Positions 63,650 through 64,000 of a stretch of 64,000 nt of DNA are shown here, one piece after another. Numbering within the stretch: the first letter of the stretch is position 1; every line of letters begins with the position of its first letter. The stretch spans positions 3,100,001 through 3,164,000 of the forward strand of contig CAJGZL010000001.1 in NCBI GenBank assembly GCA_904846145.1, in the 5' to 3' direction. This DNA is from Psychrobacter immobilis (lineage in GTDB: Bacteria; Pseudomonadota; Gammaproteobacteria; Pseudomonadales; Moraxellaceae). The notes below the pieces were generated by a model, which saw nothing but the letters and a program-made list of their open reading frames with translations, was not told the origin of the DNA and did not search any database. A program made the translations under genes and the position numbers.

Positions 63650-64000
63650 ATGAAATTGGCTACGTCATCTATTCTCGGTATAGTATCAAGTACATTTTTG
63701 CTAACATCATTACTCGTAATACCTAATTACACTGCTAATGCTGCACCAATGGAAATTGATGTAACCGTGGTTGCTCCAAGACAACAAAACCAAGTCGCTT
63801 TTGTACCGTTTGCTGGCGATACCACTATGTCATCAATTATTCTGAATGACTTAGGTCGGACAGAGTTGAAAGTGACCAGCACAGGGTTACCACAGCAGCC
63901 ACGTAGCAGCGGTGAGCTGGCAGGCACGCTACCTGTTTGGCAGAACACAGGTATCCCTTATTTAGTGGTCGGTAGTACGCGTAGCGATCGTGGCAAGGTC
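63650..64000 (+). CDS. tolB: TolB (N-terminal part; continues outside window)
   Basis: The frame starts at the ATG at 63650 and is open to the right edge. The N-terminus is a signal peptide (LGIVSSTFLLTSLLVIPNYT, Ala-rich cleavage region NAAPM), followed by the N-terminal domain blocks VAFVPFAGDTTMSSIILNDL, LPVWQNTGIPYLVVGS. TolB is the periplasmic beta-propeller partner of Pal; its propeller lies beyond the window. Gene order tolQRAB confirms the call. Confidence 0.88.
   Translation, partial: MKLATSSILGIVSSTFLLTSLLVIPNYTANAAPMEIDVTVVAPRQQNQVAFVPFAGDTTMSSIILNDLGRTELKVTSTGLPQQPRSSGELAGTLPVWQNTGIPYLVVGSTRSDRGKV

Noticed and set aside
1-64000. CRISPR arrays, tRNA or rRNA genes, complete IS elements, prophage
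   Set aside because: No regularly spaced repeats, cloverleaf-like segments, transposase or phage structural genes were seen in a read of both strands. A tRNA or repeat-finding program would settle it.

Overview
The window looks like chromosomal DNA of a Moraxellaceae gammaproteobacterium, most likely Psychrobacter. This is inference from moderate-to-low GC, A/T-rich intergenic DNA and the protein repertoire (PutA, AspA, HrpA, tolQRAB, the xanthine dehydrogenase operon, a 5-oxoprolinase operon of the B. subtilis ycsFGI-kip type); no 16S or marker search was possible. I see no rRNA, tRNA, CRISPR array, complete insertion sequence or phage.

Layout. (1) 1-5.2 kb is a defence-type edge: a cut-off Abi_2 gene, an 86-bp direct repeat of the hsdS 3' end, two small unknown ORFs, then hsdS and hsdM of a type I restriction-modification system; hsdR is not in the window. 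(2) 5.5-13.2 kb is an acyl-CoA degradation operon (acyl-CoA dehydrogenase, thiolase, FadB-like enzyme, CaiB-type CoA-transferase) read leftward from a divergent TetR gene. Four GGTAAT-N3/4-ATTACC palindromes flank the TetR gene and a truncated second acyl-CoA dehydrogenase. (3) 13.5-19.4 kb is one rightward operon with touching or overlapping genes: otsB (in-frame amber), otsA (frameshifted), an acyl-CoA-dehydrogenase-like protein, a PIG-L deacetylase (in-frame amber before its conserved tail), a NodS-like methyltransferase and a family 2 glycosyltransferase. (4) 19.5-23.7 kb holds a DsbA/FrnE relic, a TetR gene with two tandem palindromes, a frameshifted haloacid dehalogenase, a peroxiredoxin-like protein, a GST, a P-type ATPase relic and an intact CadR-like MerR regulator. 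(5) 23.8-26.8 kb is an ars operon with a fused ArsC-ArsH protein. (6) 27-34 kb is a leftward operon for 5-oxoproline/D-glutamate metabolism: YcsI-type protein, biotinyl carrier, biotin carboxylase, PxpB, PxpC, PxpA, an NRAMP-fold transporter without the canonical metal motifs, and a second biotinyl-like protein without the biotin lysine. (7) 34-38.2 kb has secreted small proteins (M48-like, WG-repeat, Sel1-repeat), a sulfide:quinone oxidoreductase relic and a persulfide-dioxygenase-like enzyme behind a 23-nt palindrome. (8) 38.3-46.6 kb is PAP2 phosphatase, AspA, HrpA, a small unknown and an alpha/beta hydrolase. (9) 46.8-53.8 kb is purine oxidation: XdhA, XdhB, XdhC, GuaD. (10) 54.4-58.4 kb is PutA with its C-terminal domain as a separate downstream cistron. 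(11) 59.2-60.5 kb is an AzgA-type purine permease with a structured leader. (12) 61.2-64 kb is tolQRA and the start of tolB.

Two themes stand out. First, 12.4-23.3 kb is unusually rich in broken genes (truncation, two amber codons, two frameshifts, two relics), while the downstream genes of the four-gene cassette stay intact. Second, several operons carry unusual protein architectures: ArsC-ArsH fusion, split PutA, a lysine-less biotinyl paralogue in an oxoprolinase operon. The most interesting candidate for an undescribed system is the glycosyltransferase / PIG-L deacetylase / NodS-like methyltransferase / acyl-CoA-dehydrogenase-like cassette, whose chemistry resembles the logic of Nod-factor-type aminosugar modification.
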